Positions 26,096-38,200 of a DNA stretch of 64,000 nt are shown here, piece after piece. This stretch comes from Onchidella celtica (Eukaryota; Mollusca; Gastropoda; Systellommatophora; Onchidiidae). Both the position numbers and the translations under genes were made by a program. Where the stretch lies: positions 48,310,101 to 48,374,100 of the forward strand of contig OZ007569.1 in NCBI GenBank assembly GCA_963931925.1. Reading direction: 5' to 3'. Each line of letters begins with the position of its first letter. Within the stretch, counting starts at the first letter, position 1. The notes beneath the pieces were generated by a model, which saw only the letters and a list, made by a program, of their open reading frames with translations, did no database searches and was not told where the DNA came from.

Positions 26096-26145
26096 ACTGA
26101 TATAAAGAACAACCCCAGACAGAAAAACAAGTTCTTTATATCAGT
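26096..26145. repeat. Perfect 15-bp inverted repeat, 20-bp loop
   Basis: ACTGATATAAAGAAC at 26096-26110 is matched exactly by its reverse complement at 26131-26145. It forms a strong potential hairpin at the left end of the element that starts at 26087, possibly a subterminal transposase-binding structure. Confidence 0.85.
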
Positions 26146-26461
26146 AGTTCTTTGTTTCAGTCAACCTCTCACACACATTTTTTATCTGTTACCTATCCCC
26201 CCCCCCCCCCCCCCCCCGGCTTTTGCGCACATTCTTCATGCCCAATGCCTTTCTATTTTCCCCAAAAACCAGTGTCATATGTCACACTAAATATAATACA
26301 ACATTTAAGACCATTCTGCACTGTGCTCTGGATAAAAATCTTATCTTATTAATAGTCCTATTTCTTGGCAGTGATGTTCATTTGCTTCTTCCCTTTTTCT
26401 CCTAGAAACAGAATCTAGATCTTGATCAAAAATCAATTGGGAGAGTCTTTCACAACTTTAA

Positions 26462-27208
26462 CTCTTTCGTGTTTCTATTCTGGCTACCTATGAAGCGCTC
26501 TAATGGCCGACTTCCTGGCTACGCGGCCGCCCTGATTTGTTTACATTTTTCAGCCCTATGGCCGCTGCTGCTGCGTGCCTTCACTAAATTAGAAATTGTA
26601 GCCCCCATGTCGTATCTATGATAATGAATATTGGCATACTTATTGAGAAATGAATGAACTAAAAGACGAACCTATTTATTTTGGAATGCCGAAATGTGCT
26701 TGTTGATTTTTGAACGTGAAATGCTGAACGGGGATGTATGACACTACCACTGAGACAGACGGACAATACACGTACATGTATTACACACTATCGCATCCCA
26801 TCCCTTTGCTATCCAAGCACACAACACTACCCACGTAAAGGCACCACACTGGTACATGCATGTACTATGTACTACAAGTGTGTGCCGATCAATACATGAT
26901 GTAGGCTTAGAGGGAGGAACAGGCCTATTGGATGACCATGTGTAATACAATACATTACTTGCAGGCCAAAACCCACACTTTAGGTTCAAACTGGGTCAGT
27001 GGGCATCTGAAGATTACCTGGTGATATTATTTACTGTTTATAGCTATTCATGCACTGTTCTTCCTCTCAAAATTGTATACAAAACTGGGGTACACTGGCC
27101 GGCCGGATACAGCCAGGTTGAACACATGGCGGCGTTATAGACAAAGCCGTGTTGAACAAATCGTTCTCTCAAATCGCCATATTTAAAGGCCGGGTTAACA
27201 CGAAAGGG
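26462..27208. mobile_element. piggyBac-like MITE nested in the 26087-27637 element
   Basis: TTAA lies at 26458-26461 and 27209-27212. The inverted ends are CTCTTTCGTGTT and CCCTTTCGTGTT (11 of 12 match). The inner part around 26880-27115 is clearly related to 55650-55880 downstream of DHRS7, sharing for example CATCTGAAGATTAC and GGAACAGGCCT. It is non-autonomous, and it inserted after the host element did. Confidence 0.75.
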
Positions 27209-27639
27209 TTAAACTTCACAATCCACAACAAAGCCACGTGAGAAAGATGAAGAATGGAGCGACGGGCAATATGTAGGCTACACACTCACTAAGTCTACAC
27301 ACTACACCGGAGACACAACAATCGATAATCTATTTTTAGATCTAGGCCGCTGACAATCGTTAATAGCGCACGCGAGCGAGTTGCTGGGTGGTGCCTACTC
27401 TGTTGTCCCGGGGCCCACCCCGCGCGGGCTGTTTCGTTACTTCAGTCGTAAACAAAGAAGAAAAAGACGTTGGTGGGCATAAACATGAGTTCGTTAAAAC
27501 CGTCAGTTCGTTATCACTTGTTCGCTACATGCGTTAAAATTTTATTGAAATAATAAGGAAAAAAATGGGGCACAGACATGCGTTCGTTACTTCCATCAAT
27601 TCGTTTCAAGCGTGTTCGTTACAAGTGTGCTCTACTGTA

Positions 27640-28862
27640 CCAAATAAATTATTCCACACTTGTACAGTACAGGTTTCTATGGCCAATATGTAGAGTATGT
27701 TTTCAATGAAAATATTGAAAAATGGGTGGATCACTAAGTTTCACTATATGATGAATGAATAAACTTAAAAATTGATACTTGATGGAAATGGCACACAGGT
27801 TAAACAAAAGTCCAAGCAGTCGCAGATCTTTGGCGTAGGTTGACAAAGTTTAAGTACATGTGGAAACAAACTGTCCCATTTTAATAATTATCAAGATTCC
27901 CAGACGTTACAGATTTTTCAATTTCTGGCTGTTAATTTAATCTGCAATATTGTTTTTTTTTACAATATGTGACATCATAGTATTATTACAGAAAATACTT
28001 TTAAAGTTATTGCACATCATAGCAATAAATTATATAATTTGTATACTTGTATTAGCCAAATAAATGCCATCACGTAATACTGTGGATTGTACCAAAATAT
28101 CACAAAATTCAACAGTTCAAATTTTCATCTTGCAAAGTGGACGGTGTCAAAATAATGTACATCTTGTATACGGTATATAATACAAATGTATAATATATAT
28201 TATATTCACAGCAACCCTGATAGAATATCACTATTAGAACACAGGCATTAAAGTAAATGTTTATAAAGAACTATCACTGAAAGAATGTAAAATAAAACTA
28301 ATTTTGTCAATGAAAGACATGACTAAGCGTGCATAGCAATTGCTGGAGACATTACTTAACAACAAAACGCAGTAATAATAATAATAATATTAGCACCAAC
28401 AAAACAAATCAACTAAAAACAAAGATTTGGAGATCATTACATACTAATTATTCTTCTTACTTTTTTTCAGTTACTGATTGTTATCCTTTTTAACATTTAA
28501 AACAGTTGTCTGAATATTTTTACTGACCATCTTTCAATCTTTCATGAAATGTCAAAGATCTGTCATTTGTGAGATGAAATTCCAATTTCATTGTGACATC
28601 AGATTAGGCAAATTTTGTTTTTAAACTGAAAAGTGAAAATACATTTTGGACCAGAATCTCATTCATTCTCGATTTAGGGTTTAAATTTTGTATCTGGCAA
28701 TGTGGATGCAGAAAATTGTTCAGCCAAAACTTTTCCAGAATTTTTTTGACAATCCCATATCTGGAAACTCTAGAAATATGAAATTTACCATGTAAACTCA
28801 GTTTGCATTCGTGGCACAGTTATGGAAAATTGTAAGATTAGACATTTATTTTCCTGATAATA
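27640..28862. other. Intergenic stretch, nothing recognised
   Basis: AT-rich DNA with a short AAT repeat near 28373-28390. No exon-like or repeat-terminal signals could be supported. Confidence 0.5.
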
Positions 28863-29964
28863 CAGTGGAACCTGCTTAACCTGAAATTCAGGGGACCAAC
28901 AATTGTATTTAGTTTTAACAGTATTTTGGATTGAGTAATTGTTCTAAACTCACCATTCTTGGTCTCTTAATCACTACCGAGAGCCGCATTTCACAGCTCA
29001 GCCGACAGCCGCGACTGGCCCATAAACTGCGTTTCACAATTCAACAAATACACATCAAATTCCAGACCGGTATTTCAAAAATAAGAAACACAAATCCAAT
29101 CCAACATTCTGAAATAGTTTAGGAACTTCCTGTTGCTAATTTCAACTGGGAACGACATGTTGGAGCTACACTGAAGAGAAATTATTGCCAGAGTTCAACA
29201 TCTTTGCATAGTTTTTATGTTCTTCAGTAGCGTCTGTTTTTTTGCTGTAACTTTTTTATTTCTTGTACAATGTCTGTGAAATACATAAGGATTATTATAT
29301 AAATGGATTGTAAACAATTTCCTTGAGTATGAAGTCCATCAGAGTTATTGTTCAGGAGATAATTATATGAACCATAAGTTGAAACTTTGTAAGTCATGAT
29401 AATATTTTTTTTTCACTCTTGAAATTGTAACTGATTTTTTATCTCTCAAAATCAGTTTTGATCTACATATTGGAAAACTACAGCATGTGCTGGTTGGTTA
29501 ATGAAATATAGCCAAAAATTAAAATTTGTTAGACACTGGCACAAAAAAGTATGTCCCAAATCTGGCCCCGTCCAGTCGTGGAAAATGCCCTGGTAGTGAT
29601 TGAGTTAAAGGGAAGCACTATAAGACACTTTGGTTAATCTTACTCCATTATCCCCCACCATGTTGATGTACTGTATCCAACAACCAAACTCTACTGTGTG
29701 GGCATTGTTTGTATGTGTGCGTATGCATGTGAATGAGCTGTGCGTTTACGTATGGTAGCCTTAAAAAAAAACAACCAACCAAAACTGTGGATGGTGATAT
29801 TAGTGATATTACTGATAAACCAGTTGTATCAAGTGCAATGTATCTGAACTGCAGGACAAGTACTGTTAGTGTTAGTGCATTTACTGAAGTTGATGTTACC
29901 ATGGAAATCTTCAGACGAAAGGGAATATTTTATTATCACCTTTTGATTTAAGCAGGTCCCACTG
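28863..29964. mobile_element. TA-flanked CAGT-type DNA element abutting ABRA
   Basis: The inverted ends share CAGTGG-ACCTGCTTAA with one mismatch. TA duplications lie at 28861-28862 and 29965-29966. The right end stops 18 bp short of the ABRA stop codon, so the ABRA 3' UTR, including its only nearby poly(A) signal, is transposon sequence. Parts of the right half (29690-29964) have a diverged relative split between about 44010-44180 and 45590-45672. No transposase frame is seen. Confidence 0.75.
29929..29934 (-). terminator. Candidate polyadenylation signal of the ABRA-like gene
   Basis: AATAAA on the minus strand, about 49 nt beyond the stop codon. It lies inside the right end of the transposable element at 28863-29964, so the gene appears to use a signal donated by the transposon. 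Confidence 0.45.
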
Positions 29965-29982
29965 TATTATGATAGAAATATA

Positions 29983-32900
29983 TTATCCCAGATAACCACC
30001 ATCGATATGTTTATATCTATCACTGCTCACAGTTTCTGCATCATCCGGCATCCTTAACATCGTGATTATCACATTTTCATCTTGACGTTGATACAATACC
30101 TCTCCCACAAATTCAACGAGTCCTCGTTTTCTTGCTCGCACTAATATGCCTAAAAGCTTGTTTGAAATTCTTGTGTAGGCATTAAACAGTCTTCCAAATT
30201 TTACAGTATACACTCCATTGGGATGACGTTCACCTGCAAGAGGGGAAAAAAATGTAAGACAATGTACATGACAAAAAATGAACATTTTTATTTTATTAAT
30301 ATTATAAATTACATTTGCATCTTTTAGTATCCTTTCTTTCATGCATTCCAAGTCCTATGTATGCTTAAAATTTTGTGAAATAGGTGAGCGAGTCCCACTA
30401 ACCTCAACGGAAGTCGCACTGGACCAAATGGAGAAAATGGTGATGAAACAAATACAGTCGACTCCACTTAAAATGAAGTCGCTTAAAATGATCTTCTTTT
30501 AGTATGATGTTTTTCTTTTATCCCTTCCCCAATGCCTCATTTCCATGGGAAAAAAACGCATAGTATGACATCTTTCTATCCGTTTTTACTCTTTGTGTAA
30601 TCTCATTTTGAAGTCCCAAAGAGGAAAAAAAATGCTTAGTATGATTTTCCTAAACCGTGTCATGGTCAAACTACACGCTGTCATCTTTCGTAATCGTGGT
30701 TTCGCTACAACTCATACCTGCCATTGGTCTTTGTCTGCCTCGCCTTGTTTACACCTGTTATGTCACCTACCCAGCGTGCGCCCGAGGCGCCATGCGTACG
30801 ACTGGTTGTGGTCGCTTTGTCCATGAGTGTAGGATTTTAATTTTATTCTGCTGACATCACTGATCCCTCGCACTCATGCGAGCTCAAATATGTTGCCATG
30901 TATTATTCATCAGGTGGATCGATAATGCAGTATAATATAATAGTAAACGGTGCATCTGATATCGTAAAATTCACAGGGCCACTGATTTTACTCAGGTCGG
31001 GCATTGAGAGCGGAGGTTACGATAGAGAAGAGAGAAAAAGCAAAGGGTTACCCACGTGGATGTACTGTAATGGTTCGTTTTCACCAAATGGTCATGTGAA
31101 CACGGCCGAGCGCCCGTTTTGAAATGACTAAACATGAATATTTACCCCAAAAAATTCTTTATAAAGCGATAAAACGCCAAGCCTTCCCGCCTACACCTAA
31201 TATTGGGTCGCTGAATTCAAATCTGTGCTAGAAAATAACACTTGATGAAAAAATTGTATTTTAAATTTTTCTTCAAGCATCCCGCCCGTGCTATTTTAAA
31301 ACGCCATGTGCCTGGCGGGTGGAGTACGCGAAATTAAAGAAAAACAATCCCACGGCTGAGTGTCGTTGAAATTTTACTGCAGCGGTAAAAGTGGAAAGTT
31401 GCACGGGCGAGAGAAAATGACTCGTCTGTTGTGAGTAGGTTGGTCTGAATCTGATAATAATATGATTTAGAGAAACTTTGTACTGTTGTCGCTCGGTCGT
31501 GATTGCACGTCCGTTGTCGCCAGTTTGGTGTGAACGTACCGTGACACGCGTGGCCACACTTTTTTTTTTTTAAACTACGCAGTAGAGATTCTATCGTTTT
31601 CATGGGACACGGAGCAAAGACAGTCGGCACTAGCAAGTCCACGAAGGTGTCAAATAGTCACCGCAGATGGGCGATGTTATAAATGTGTTAGTTTTGGCTC
31701 AGTGCTACATGATGCGAGTGTGACCAGCGGGAAGGTCTTGTATGATATTCACATTTAAATAAATTTAATAATACAGGAAAATGCAAGCTATGTTTGTTTG
31801 GTTGGCGTATCTTGCATGCTGACAGTCATATAACAACATAATGTTAAGTTGACTGATAGGTAATATTGTGTGCTAATTTTTGTCCTTTGGTTATAATGGA
31901 AACAGAACATTTTGCTTAGAAATGTTCAGACACCATCGCTTTGGGTGAATATTTTTTTCTTTCTAAACAATATCCCCTCACACACCCTAATACACATTGG
32001 CCTACACACAAAAAATATCCCCTCCTTAGAAAAAAACAACCAAAGGTCACCTACATAACAATACTGCTTCCATCATTTATCAACATAGTTTATCTAAGGT
32101 AGATAACCGAATAATGCTTAAGATGATTTAACGGATAGTAAGATGTTAAATTTTATGTCCCCTGGACATCATCTTAAGCAATGTCCACTGTATCTGATTT
32201 TTTGACATTTTTTTTATTTTGGTCGGTACTTAAATTTCAACCATTTTTCTACATTCTGTGAAAATATTAGGTCTCCAGTCAGCCTCTAAATATGATAAAT
32301 ATTGCTTTTAATGCCTTTAATTTTGCCTTTGACATGAATATCACAGCAATAATTTATAATGGGGTTCATTGAACTCCTGATAAGGTCAAAATCAATGTAA
32401 ACCTATTGTCACAAAATGTGTACAGTGTGTGTATCATTTATATTGACACAGACATGCAAAGTTTCAAAGCCGCAGGTTAATAACAAGTACCCGCTGCTAG
32501 GGAGATAGTAAAGCCCCCATCTCGCTGAGAGCGAACATCGCTCCTCCATCTTTAATGACAATTTTCTCGGAAGTTACTTCCGTTTTTGACGTGGGGAAGG
32601 GTCTTTAAAAAGCCATAACTCTGCGATAAAAAGGAGCATTACAATAATTTTTACAACAAATTAAAGATGAGATTTCATACTTTATGGTGATATCAATAAC
32701 TCAAAACTGAAAAAATGCGACTTCCGTTGAGGTTAGTGGGGCTTGCTCACATACAGTTGGATATTTTTTTCAAAGCTGTGATGAACCAACGCTTCTTTCT
32801 TTGGCACACTGACAAGATAAGAGGTTGGAAGATCAAGAACACAAATGAAAATGGCTAGACTGTGAGTTGCAATCAGAAATATCACAGACAGGCTATGATA

Positions 32901-35271
32901 ATTGATATGTTTGGTTGCGATGGGCTTAATGTAAGACAATAGTTGGCAAATAAAATTTATTTAATTTGGGAAAAGAAAAGAGGCACAACTGTTTTATAAC
33001 CAATGGGAGAAGAAAATGGAAAATTGCATGGATTATAAAAGGAAGAAAAACAAATGATGATGATCTGACAGTGCAAATGGAAAGAAAAAACCAAAAATGG
33101 AGAAGAAGAAGAAGAAAGAACACAGATACTAGGCCCACTCTAAATGAAAATGGAGGGGGGCTTTATGACTGAGTAGCAGTGCATGGGAGGATGAATTGCA
33201 TGGGTAATGTGAATAAAACTTTAAAAGAATGAATGAATAAAGGATAGGGCAAATATGAAAATATACAAGGAAATATTTTTTTTCCTTTTAAATCTGCTTA
33301 ATAAACAGCACAGCTGATCTTTTGAATGCATACTGAGTGGCCCCTAAAACAATGAATCCGTCTCGTGGGATGCGGTGTGAAGGCTAGATTTTGACCATAG
33401 ATTGGTGTGAATGTCGAGATGTTATGTGGCTGCTAAGGTACGAACAGTGAAGGCTTCTCTGGTGTTGGTTTTTCCAGTCTCCTTATTGATTGTTTCATAG
33501 CAAAATGGCTTTGAAACTTCAATTGTTGCAAATTTCGTACATGTGTATGTACATGCTTTTTATTATCTTTCCCAGTGTCTACAAAAATACATTGATCTTT
33601 GTTCTTAATGCTGTGTTCAACATAATGTCCACGTTATGCAAATTAAAGTAGCATTGAGTTGACACAGCACTGAATTTTGTTAAAAGTGCAAAACTTGTCT
33701 GTAAACTGGGAAATTTAACAACTGAATCAGAGTATCTTCCAAAAAAAATAATAAAAAAATGAGTGTCTATCATGTGTGGCAGAAACGTTCAAACCTGTTA
33801 CAGCAGTGGCAATGAAATTATCTATTATATATTTCAGTAACTTGCAACCTTTGGCATGACTAACTGACCAAACTATACACTCTTCAGGCCTTCAATTTGG
33901 CAGGAAGGTGGCAATTGAGATAAGGAAGATGATGGCTATAATTAAAAGTCGTTTACTTCAAGCATGTATTTTTAAAAAATAACAATGTTTATTGCTATGT
34001 AACATCTGTATTTTTGCATGTTTGTTTCGTAATATATAGTACCGTGCATGTCATAAAAAGTAACCATATCAAGCGTTCAGTTTGGTGCGTAGTGTTCTGG
34101 TGCGCATAAGTTCTGAAGCAAGACTGTAGTTTATTACTTTTACTATATGAGAGAGAGAGGGAGGGGCTGTGAGCACATGATTGTTTATTCTGGGCAATGC
34201 CCGGTAGGTCATCTAGTAAATATTATTGTGCCAAGCGCAATCAACACTGACTCTCTTGAAAACTGTCTATTGGATTTATCTGAAATATTTTCATACTTTA
34301 CAGTTTTACACCGTACCAATCATGATCCTTCACTTGTTTGAGTTTACATCTTCGTGTTTTGTAACAAAACAAAAAAAGTAGACCGACTTCATTTAAAAAA
34401 AGGAGAGAAAAAAATTCGACAGCACTAACTGTGCGTGCAAAACGCTACCATGTATATTCACTTTGAACAGAAAAACAATTTATGCATACTCATGGAACAA
34501 TACTCCTTGCACTAAAGTATGGTACATTAAAAATTTGTTGTATCTGTTAATCTGGTATGATTCCTTTAGAATCACTTCCATCACAATTAAAGTGTATGCG
34601 ATGTGTCAGTAAGCACAGGCGGTGAAATCTGCTCAACCACCAACCATTTTTAATTTTTTTTCTTTCTTATAAATGTTCTAAATAATCTCCTTTTATCTTT
34701 GCCTGCTTTGATCTACATGATCAACTTTCAAATTACCAGCCTTTTTTTCAAAGTTCCTCAGCAATTTTCTTACAATCTTGCCAGGGCTACTATAATATGG
34801 TGGCTTGTAACACCAGTCAGTTTAACATGATAGTGTGGGCCTGCCTGCCGCTCATTAAGAGACCTGGCTTGACAAAATGGTGGCCAAGTCTCCTGAATGG
34901 TCATGAAAATAGTGCCCGAGTTAGTTAGCATTAGGTATCTCAAATATTTTTAATCAACGCAACCTGTTAGTCTGTACATTAAATTAACCACTATTACCAA
35001 TTGATGCAATCACAAAACACAGCTCTGCTATCTCAGCATTGATGAGAGCATTTGCTTGTTTGCCACGCAGTTCCGTTTTTGAGCCTTCAATAGGGCGACC
35101 ATAATTTGGATCATCTTTGGAAAGTGCAGCTCTGTGGGAAGCTCCATCCCATTCAGAGAATGGATTTATCAGTTGCTTGTCTTTGTGGTCATCCACTTTC
35201 TGCTGCCACTTTGAAATTTGATCAGAAAGACGGCTTGAGCTGGAGCTACTTCGTTGAAATGCCATAACCAT
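29983..35271 (-). CDS. ABRA: ABRA/STARS-like actin-binding Rho-activating protein (2 coding exons)
   Basis: ABRA binds actin and promotes Rho/MRTF-SRF signalling in muscle of vertebrates; the Costars domain is its conserved C-terminus. Exon 1 is 35271-34998 and exon 2 is 30233-29983, joined in phase 1 with GT-AG sites. The coding length is 525 nt, or 174 residues. A second ATG at 35265 is possible. Exon 1 has a Ser run, then the family signatures ISKWQQKV, INPFSEWDG and NYGRPIEGSKTELRGKQ. The Costars domain starts near EIAELCFVI at the end of exon 1. It continues through VYTVKFGRLF, RISNKLLGILVRARKRGLVEF and VIITML. About 22 residues follow the usual end. The protein is much shorter than vertebrate ABRA (about 380), lacking the long N-terminal region. 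The 4.8 kb intron holds nested DNA transposons and a Helitron. Confidence 0.88.
30384..32750. mobile_element. DNA transposon with 35-bp terminal inverted repeats, split by a nested element
   Basis: The left end (30384-30418) and right end (32716-32750) are inverted copies matching at 33 of 35 bases. Both begin GTGAGC and contain CCCACTAACCTCAACGG. The base pair TA lies one base outside each end, so the target duplication is probably TA. Removing the inner element (30455-32190 plus one TA) leaves a unit of about 630 bp with no coding frame, that is a MITE. It lies in the ABRA intron. Confidence 0.8.
30455..32190. mobile_element. TA-flanked CAGT-type element nested in another transposon
   Basis: The left end reads CAGTCGACTCCACTTAAAATGA. 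The right end, on the other strand, reads CAGTGGACATTGCTTAAGATGA, matching at most positions. TA lies at 30453-30454 and 32191-32192. It interrupts the 30384-32750 element and so is younger. The pogo/Tigger-like assignment rests on termini and TA target only. No transposase is recognised in its 1.7 kb. Confidence 0.7.
33821..34216 (+). mobile_element. Non-autonomous Helitron, copy 1
   Basis: This 396-bp element begins TCTATTATATATTTCAG and ends in the short hairpin GGGCAATGCCC followed by a CTAG terminus at 34213-34216. It sits exactly between a host A (33820) and T (34217), as Helitrons do, with no target duplication. A short AG repeat lies near its 3' end. It has no Rep/helicase gene. A second copy with the same termini is at 49250-49736 in inverse orientation. 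It lies in the ABRA intron. Confidence 0.85.
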
Positions 35272-38200
35272 TATATTTTACAAATTTCTTCAGTTTCTTC
35301 AACCACTTATAAGTTACGAAAACTGTAGGACATCACAGTGGGTGAAGATTTACTCAAATTACTGTACTAGAAGTAGTCACAACAGCAATGACAACAGATG
35401 GTCTGAAAAGAGAAATAATAGAGGTCACAGCTTCTGTTCAAATGAAAGTGATCACTATCACCAACTGTGAAAAGAATGCAATATAAGTTAAACTGGTTAC
35501 TAATAAGTAAAAAGTGTGGCCACCTCTTTGGAGCATGAAGGAAAAAAACATAGCACTGGATTGGTAACGTCAGCATTCAAATACTTCCCAAGTGTATTGC
35601 TTTGCCCCGTCCACTCTGATGAATGTATGGAATATGACCTTTTGTAGCTTATATTTGACTGTTACATTTTCCTCAAAATGCAGTGTGTATACAAGCAAAA
35701 ACATCTGTTTAAACCTTACAATTTCACAAAACATCAAAGAATAGCTCATGGATTATGCTGCGCAAAAGATCCTCACATAAAGGCAATCTCAAACTGCCCC
35801 TTAATCCATATTACTGTCAGGAAGGAGTCGTTGTCTTCTGAGGAGAGTGTTTCAAAGTAACTGCAAGTCTTCATCATACAAACTTGGAATTTGGGGCTGT
35901 TTTTGATTCAGAAACCTTAATAAATAGATCTTTCTGAAAAGCTGACTTAATTGGCCCTGACAAAGTGACAACCAAGGGATGAACAAAACTACCCATTTAA
36001 TTGGCTTTTAAATGACAGTAGTAGGATTAATTTACCTTTCGCCACAATTTAAAGCCTTGTTTGGGCGTATGTACAGTTTTGTATTACATGTCTTTTTATG
36101 GAGTAGTGCTGGTGCTCGGGATAAGAGATCCCGAGACGTATAATTTCAGTATTTTGTTTTGAGCTTTTTTTTCCAAATAGATAAATAATAACAAATATAA
36201 TATTACAAAGGCCAGAAAAATCCCAAGATCTTTAAAAAAATGCCAAGGTCCCAAGGCAACCCTTAAAATCCAAAGATCTTGGGAAAAATCCCAACACAGT
36301 TTCAACCATCAACCCCAGAACTGAAGTTCCAATCCAGTCTTTCAAAGGTATCCAGAGAACTGGTTTTTTTGACTTGCACAAGTGTGCATTGTTACATGAT
36401 TGTTAATTAAATATGAGTGGTTTTTTTATATATTTTTCCTGATGTTGTTTGCAAACAATGTTCCGCAGATTCCAAGCACTGTCAGAGGCAATAAATATGG
36501 AGGTTAACTCTATCACTTATAATTTGAATTAATATGATGAAGCATTCTTAGAACTACGTTAATTGGCAATGTTGCCTGGTGGCTCATTTTCTCTGGACGA
36601 ATTCATGCTGCAGTAGCTAGGTTTTCTTTATAAAAACTTTCACACCTGCCAAAACAACAACACTCCACTTGACAAAAGTTCAATTCTGTGCAATTTTCAC
36701 TGAGTGAAATGAGCTTGGCACCAACAATAACAGTGTCGGCCATTTCATGTCTCATCAGGCAATGGCGGCATCGTTGAAAACTTTTGTTTCTGCCATGTTG
36801 TGAAAATTATATAGATCTAATTTCTTTTTAAAATGGGACTTTAAACTGTTTTCTCTTTTAAGTTAACGCTAATGTCTCTTTGAAGCTACAAATTAAATTC
36901 CATACAAATTCCGCGGACGGGAATAACAGTAGGAGGTCACATTCCAGAATGTAGGTGGCGTATCACAAAATGCGATAGACAGGCCTTACCTTGTACAATA
37001 TCAGCTGCGAAAAACGTTCCTAAAGAGCGATTACGTAGAGATCTAGAGCTAGATCTAGATTCTAGATCTAGATCTAGATGGATGACACATAATGTGACTT
37101 TGTACTTCTAAGACATACTCTGACATAAATGCATCCCATCACCCAAATATTAGTGTAAAAACCTTAGGATAGATCTACCAGGTGATTTTTTTGCTCCGAA
37201 AACTGCAGAAAGTTCGTATTTTCTCACCTGCTCTCTCCCTGTAGTCGTACCTGTATTTTCGACCCGGATAGTTAAAAAAAAAAAAAAAGGACAGGAAGTT
37301 TAGCATGAATTATTTAGAGTTGTCTCCCTTGTTCAGCCTGCACTGTTTGCAAACTGCAAAATAAGTGATTAAATTTCATGTTCTCGACGTTTCCTAAGGC
37401 TGATACTACAACGAAGTGTCTGAAGTTCAGAAGCAAGTATTTTTCCTGTTCGTTATGTTTTAGCTTAGCACCGACTGGCAGAATTAACGAGATGAAGGTA
37501 GACTGCGCAAATGTGTCGGGCTCTTTTCAGTGTTAATATGGTGGGTCGAGATCTAGTCATTTCTAGACTCTTGATCTAGAAGGAGTACCATATCGCCATA
37601 TGAGTTACACAACTTCATGTGCTTCATGTTCTGTGTGTTAATCATCGTAAACACATCCTTATCCAGGGAACTAACTTGCCAGGCAGTGCCCTACTGCGAC
37701 TCCGCCCCCCCACCCACCCCGCACACAAATGCCCTAAAGTTGCGTCCATGTAATGTCCCTGTTGTGGACTCAAATGGAACTCCTCCCTCTTTAATTTTTC
37801 TTAGACGACCTGTTATAAAAAATAAATTAAAATTGATTTTGAACTGACCAATTTCCAACAATTTGATTGAATTCATCAAGCTCGCTCACCCCAAAGTAAC
37901 TTCAAATTTCCTGCCCGCTGGAAAATCTTTGTAGCCTACCCGCAAAAAGCCCGATTGAAACACTTTTAACCCTAGTCCTGCGGGAGGACACTATAGTATA
38001 TTGGCCTCCCCACGCAACATGAGAGGCCATTATTTTGTCCGACAAGCTTAACCGTGGGTCCTGCGGGAGGCCACATTTTTGTATAACAAAGGTGCGCCTC
38101 GCGCTTTGTTTATTCGGTTACTGCGGCTGTCATTTTTTTTCACGTTTTTTTTTTCCACACTATTTTCGCGTGTTTATCTATCCGTCACTGACTCACTCCT

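Larger units (their letters stand above)
26087..27637. mobile_element. TA-flanked CAGT-type DNA element (pogo/Tigger-like), nested host
   Basis: The ends are inverted repeats sharing CAGTAGAGCAC exactly. TA lies at 26085-26086 and 27638-27639. A CAGT... terminus with a TA duplication is typical of pogo/Tigger members of Tc1-mariner; the assignment rests on those ends only. Just inside the left end is a perfect 15-bp inverted repeat. The right part has repeated GTTCGTTA words. A 21-bp C run lies at 26197-26217. A second element (26462-27208) is inserted inside. No transposase is visible. Confidence 0.7.

Noticed and set aside
32966-33172. 68-codon Lys/Arg-rich frame
   Set aside because: Reads through an A/G-rich low-complexity stretch; no conserved motif.
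37967-38080. A complete TTAA-flanked element
   Set aside because: The two similar TTAACC...TCCTGCGGGAGG words are in direct, not inverted, orientation and no opposite end was found.
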